A stretch of DNA of 15,521 bases from assembly GCA_021811005.1 (NCBI GenBank), contig JAJZPY010000046.1, forward strand, positions 1 through 15,521. The letters are read 5' to 3'. Below the pieces are notes generated by a model. The model did no database searches. It saw only the letters and a list, made by a program, of their open reading frames with translations, and was not told the origin of the DNA. The position numbers were made by a program, and so were the translations under genes. This document shows, in pieces, positions 14,642 through 15,521 of the stretch. This stretch comes from Pseudomonadota bacterium. Lineage in GTDB: Bacteria > Pseudomonadota > Gammaproteobacteria > Burkholderiales > Ferrovaceae. Position 1 is the first letter of the stretch; every line of letters starts with the position of its first letter.

Positions 14642-14667
14642 CGTTCAGGCCGTTGGCAGATTAGAAT
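14638..14667 (+). promoter_or_regulatory. sigma-70 promoter of the tRNA-Gly/tRNA-Cys transcript
   Basis: TTGACG (14638-14643, 5 of 6) and TAGAAT (14662-14667, 5 of 6) are spaced 18 bp. The -35 box overlaps the pgsA stop codon TGA (14639-14641). The expected start is about 14674, leaving a leader of only a few bases before tRNA-Gly at 14680. The position and quality fit a stable-RNA promoter. This is the best promoter match in the window. Confidence 0.75.
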
Positions 14668-14679
14668 TATGGACTTCGT

Positions 14680-14755
14680 GCGGGAGTAGCTCAGTTGGTA
14701 GAGCGCAACCTTGCCAAGGTTGAGGTCGCGAGTTCGAGACTCGTCTCCCGCTCCA
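14680..14755 (+). tRNA. glyW: tRNA-Gly (anticodon GCC)
   Basis: A 76-nt cloverleaf. The acceptor stem GCGGGAG (14680-14686) pairs perfectly with CTCCCGC (14745-14751), then discriminator T and an encoded CCA (14753-14755). The D arm is GCTC/GAGC. The anticodon stem CAACC/GGTTG encloses TTGCCAA, with anticodon GCC at 14713-14715 reading GGC and GGT codons. The T arm has GCGAG/CTCGT (closed by a wobble pair) around TTCGAGA. It is the expected tRNA after pgsA, matching E. coli glyW by position; the symbol is by that analogy. Confidence 0.98.
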
Positions 14756-14761
14756 ATTTCC

Positions 14762-14792
14762 AAGGGGAAAATGGCCAGTACATTTTCCCCTT
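14762..14792. other. perfect 12-bp hairpin between the two tRNA genes
   Basis: AAGGGGAAAATG (14762-14773) and CATTTTCCCCTT (14781-14792) are exact reverse complements around a 7-nt loop, GCCAGTA. The stem begins 7 nt after the tRNA-Gly CCA and ends 29 nt before tRNA-Cys. The T-tract is interrupted (TTTCAGTTTC), so it would be a weak terminator at best. It may instead guide processing of the tRNA precursor or lower tRNA-Cys expression relative to tRNA-Gly. No convincing separate promoter for tRNA-Cys is visible in the gap. Confidence 0.75.
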
Positions 14793-14821
14793 TCAGTTTC
14801 AATCGTCGCCAATTTACCCCT

Positions 14822-14895
14822 GGCGGGGTGGCAGAGTGGTCATGCAGCGGCCTGCAAAGCCGTCTACGCCGGTTCGATTCCGACCCCCGCCTCCA
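14822..14895 (+). tRNA. cysT: tRNA-Cys (anticodon GCA)
   Basis: A 74-nt cloverleaf. The acceptor stem GGCGGGG (14822-14828) pairs with CCCCGCC (14885-14891), then discriminator T, which is the Cys identity base U73, and an encoded CCA (14893-14895). The anticodon stem GCGGC/GCCGT (one G-U pair) encloses CTGCAAA, with anticodon GCA at 14854-14856. The T loop has the standard TTCGATT. It follows tRNA-Gly by 66 nt as in the glyW-cysT pair of E. coli; no third tRNA (leuZ in E. coli) follows here. Confidence 0.98.
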
Positions 14896-14903
14896 GGTTT
14901 TCC

Positions 14904-15521
14904 ATGCGCTCCCAGTACCGTTTCCTTCTGCTGAGCTTTTCCTTGGCCCTGTTCGCGGGTGCCCACGCGGTCACGAATGCGGACACAGGCCTGATCGGCA
15001 GGAGCTTTGAATACGAAGTGCTGCCGGGCGACTACCTGATCCGGATCGCGGCACGCTTTGGCGAATCGGCCACGCTGATCGCCCGTGACAATGGCATTCC
15101 GCTCAACCGCCCCATTCGGCCGGGCCAGCGCCTGACCCTGAACAACCGGCACCTTGTGCCCGGCGGGCTGCAGGAAGGCCTGCTGATCAACCTGCCGCAA
15201 CGCCATCTGTTTTTTTTTCGCTCAGGCCGCTTGGTGGCCGCCTATCCAGTGGGTCTGGGCCGGCCTGACTGGCCGACGCCCGCGGGTGCGTTCCGGGTGA
15301 CCGAACTGCGTCGCCATCCTGCCTGGCATGTGCCGCCTTCCATCCAGGAGGAAATGCGGCGCGAAGGGGAGGCCGTGCGCACTCTGGTCCCGCCGGGGCC
15401 GGACAATCCCCTGGGGGAATACTGGATCGGGATCAGCCTTGACGGGGTGGGTATTCATGGCACCATCGCCCCGCCCAGCGTGTACCACTTCCAGAGCCAT
15501 GGCTGCATCCGGCTCCATCCG
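14904..15521 (+). CDS. LysM domain L,D-transpeptidase (YkuD family), 3' truncated by window
   Basis: An open frame of 206 codons that continues past the window end. Residues 1-22 form a signal peptide (MRSQYRFLLLSFSLALFAGA, cleavage near AHA). A LysM domain spans about 36-80 (YEVLPGDYLIRIAARFG, then IRPGQRLTL) and binds peptidoglycan. The YkuD catalytic domain starts near 92 (LLINLPQRHLFFF, YPVGLGR) and reaches His185 (VGIHGT) and the SHGCIRL motif with nucleophile Cys201 and Arg203. Such enzymes make 3-3 peptidoglycan cross-links or attach lipoproteins to peptidoglycan (ErfK/YbiS/YcfS type); which applies cannot be told. The ATG lies only 8 nt after the tRNA-Cys CCA, and the sole SD-like bases (AGG, 14895-14897) overlap the tRNA end. 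No later in-frame start keeps a proper signal peptide. A run of nine T (15210-15218) lies inside the gene. Confidence 0.9.
   Translation, partial: MRSQYRFLLLSFSLALFAGAHAVTNADTGLIGRSFEYEVLPGDYLIRIAARFGESATLIARDNGIPLNRPIRPGQRLTLNNRHLVPGGLQEGLLINLPQRHLFFFRSGRLVAAYPVGLGRPDWPTPAGAFRVTELRRHPAWHVPPSIQEEMRREGEAVRTLVPPGPDNPLGEYWIGISLDGVGIHGTIAPPSVYHFQSHGCIRLHP

Noticed and set aside
1..15521. Mobile element, prophage, CRISPR or defence system
   Set aside because: No transposase, integrase, spaced repeats or atypical composition; all genes are co-directional and belong to conserved families.

Overview
This window reads as a conserved chromosomal block of a high-GC proteobacterium, most likely a betaproteobacterium. 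The evidence is the gene order: sigma-E with anti-sigma factors and MucD, then a glutaredoxin-like protein, lepA, lepB, rnc, era, recO, pdxJ, acpS and nagZ, and later uvrC, pgsA, tRNA-Gly and tRNA-Cys. Protein motifs and strong G/C at third codon positions agree. The lineage is inferred from synteny; I could not run a search. Every gene lies on the + strand, and almost no DNA is non-coding.

Region 1 (1-3374) is an envelope-stress module. It holds the C-terminal end of an RpoE-type sigma factor, its membrane anti-sigma factor RseA/MucA, the periplasmic sensor RseB/MucB, the periplasmic serine protease MucD, and a small CXXC glutaredoxin-like protein. All are joined by 1-4 nt stop/start overlaps. 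No rseC/mucC gene lies between rseB and mucD.

Region 2 (3375-3450) is the only sizeable gap before the tRNA genes. In 76 nt it holds a promoter-like -10 box, an overlapping perfect 14-bp palindrome, a possible eight-codon mini-ORF and a strong intrinsic-terminator hairpin. The hairpin's U-tract ends 9 nt before the lepA start, which has no Shine-Dalgarno sequence. I find this the most intriguing regulatory stretch in the window.

Region 3 (3451-10624) is a housekeeping operon. It encodes LepA/EF4, signal peptidase I, RNase III, Era, RecO, pyridoxine 5'-phosphate synthase PdxJ, holo-ACP synthase AcpS and the beta-N-acetylglucosaminidase NagZ. It links ribosome function, protein export, RNA processing, recombination repair, vitamin B6, lipid synthesis and peptidoglycan recycling.

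Region 4 (10621-14641) continues without a break. It encodes a cation-diffusion-facilitator metal exporter with a histidine-rich N-terminus, a family-5-type (UdgB) Fe-S uracil-DNA glycosylase translationally coupled to uvrC, and pgsA for phosphatidylglycerol phosphate synthesis.

Region 5 (14638-15521) has a good sigma-70 promoter overlapping the pgsA stop, tRNA-Gly(GCC), a perfect 12-bp hairpin, tRNA-Cys(GCA), and then, only 8 nt later, the start of a LysM + L,D-transpeptidase gene that runs off the window.

I see no mobile element, CRISPR array, prophage or clearly novel multi-gene system. The unusual signals are small: the lepA leader, the tRNA/mRNA junction at the right end, and a few protein-level variations.
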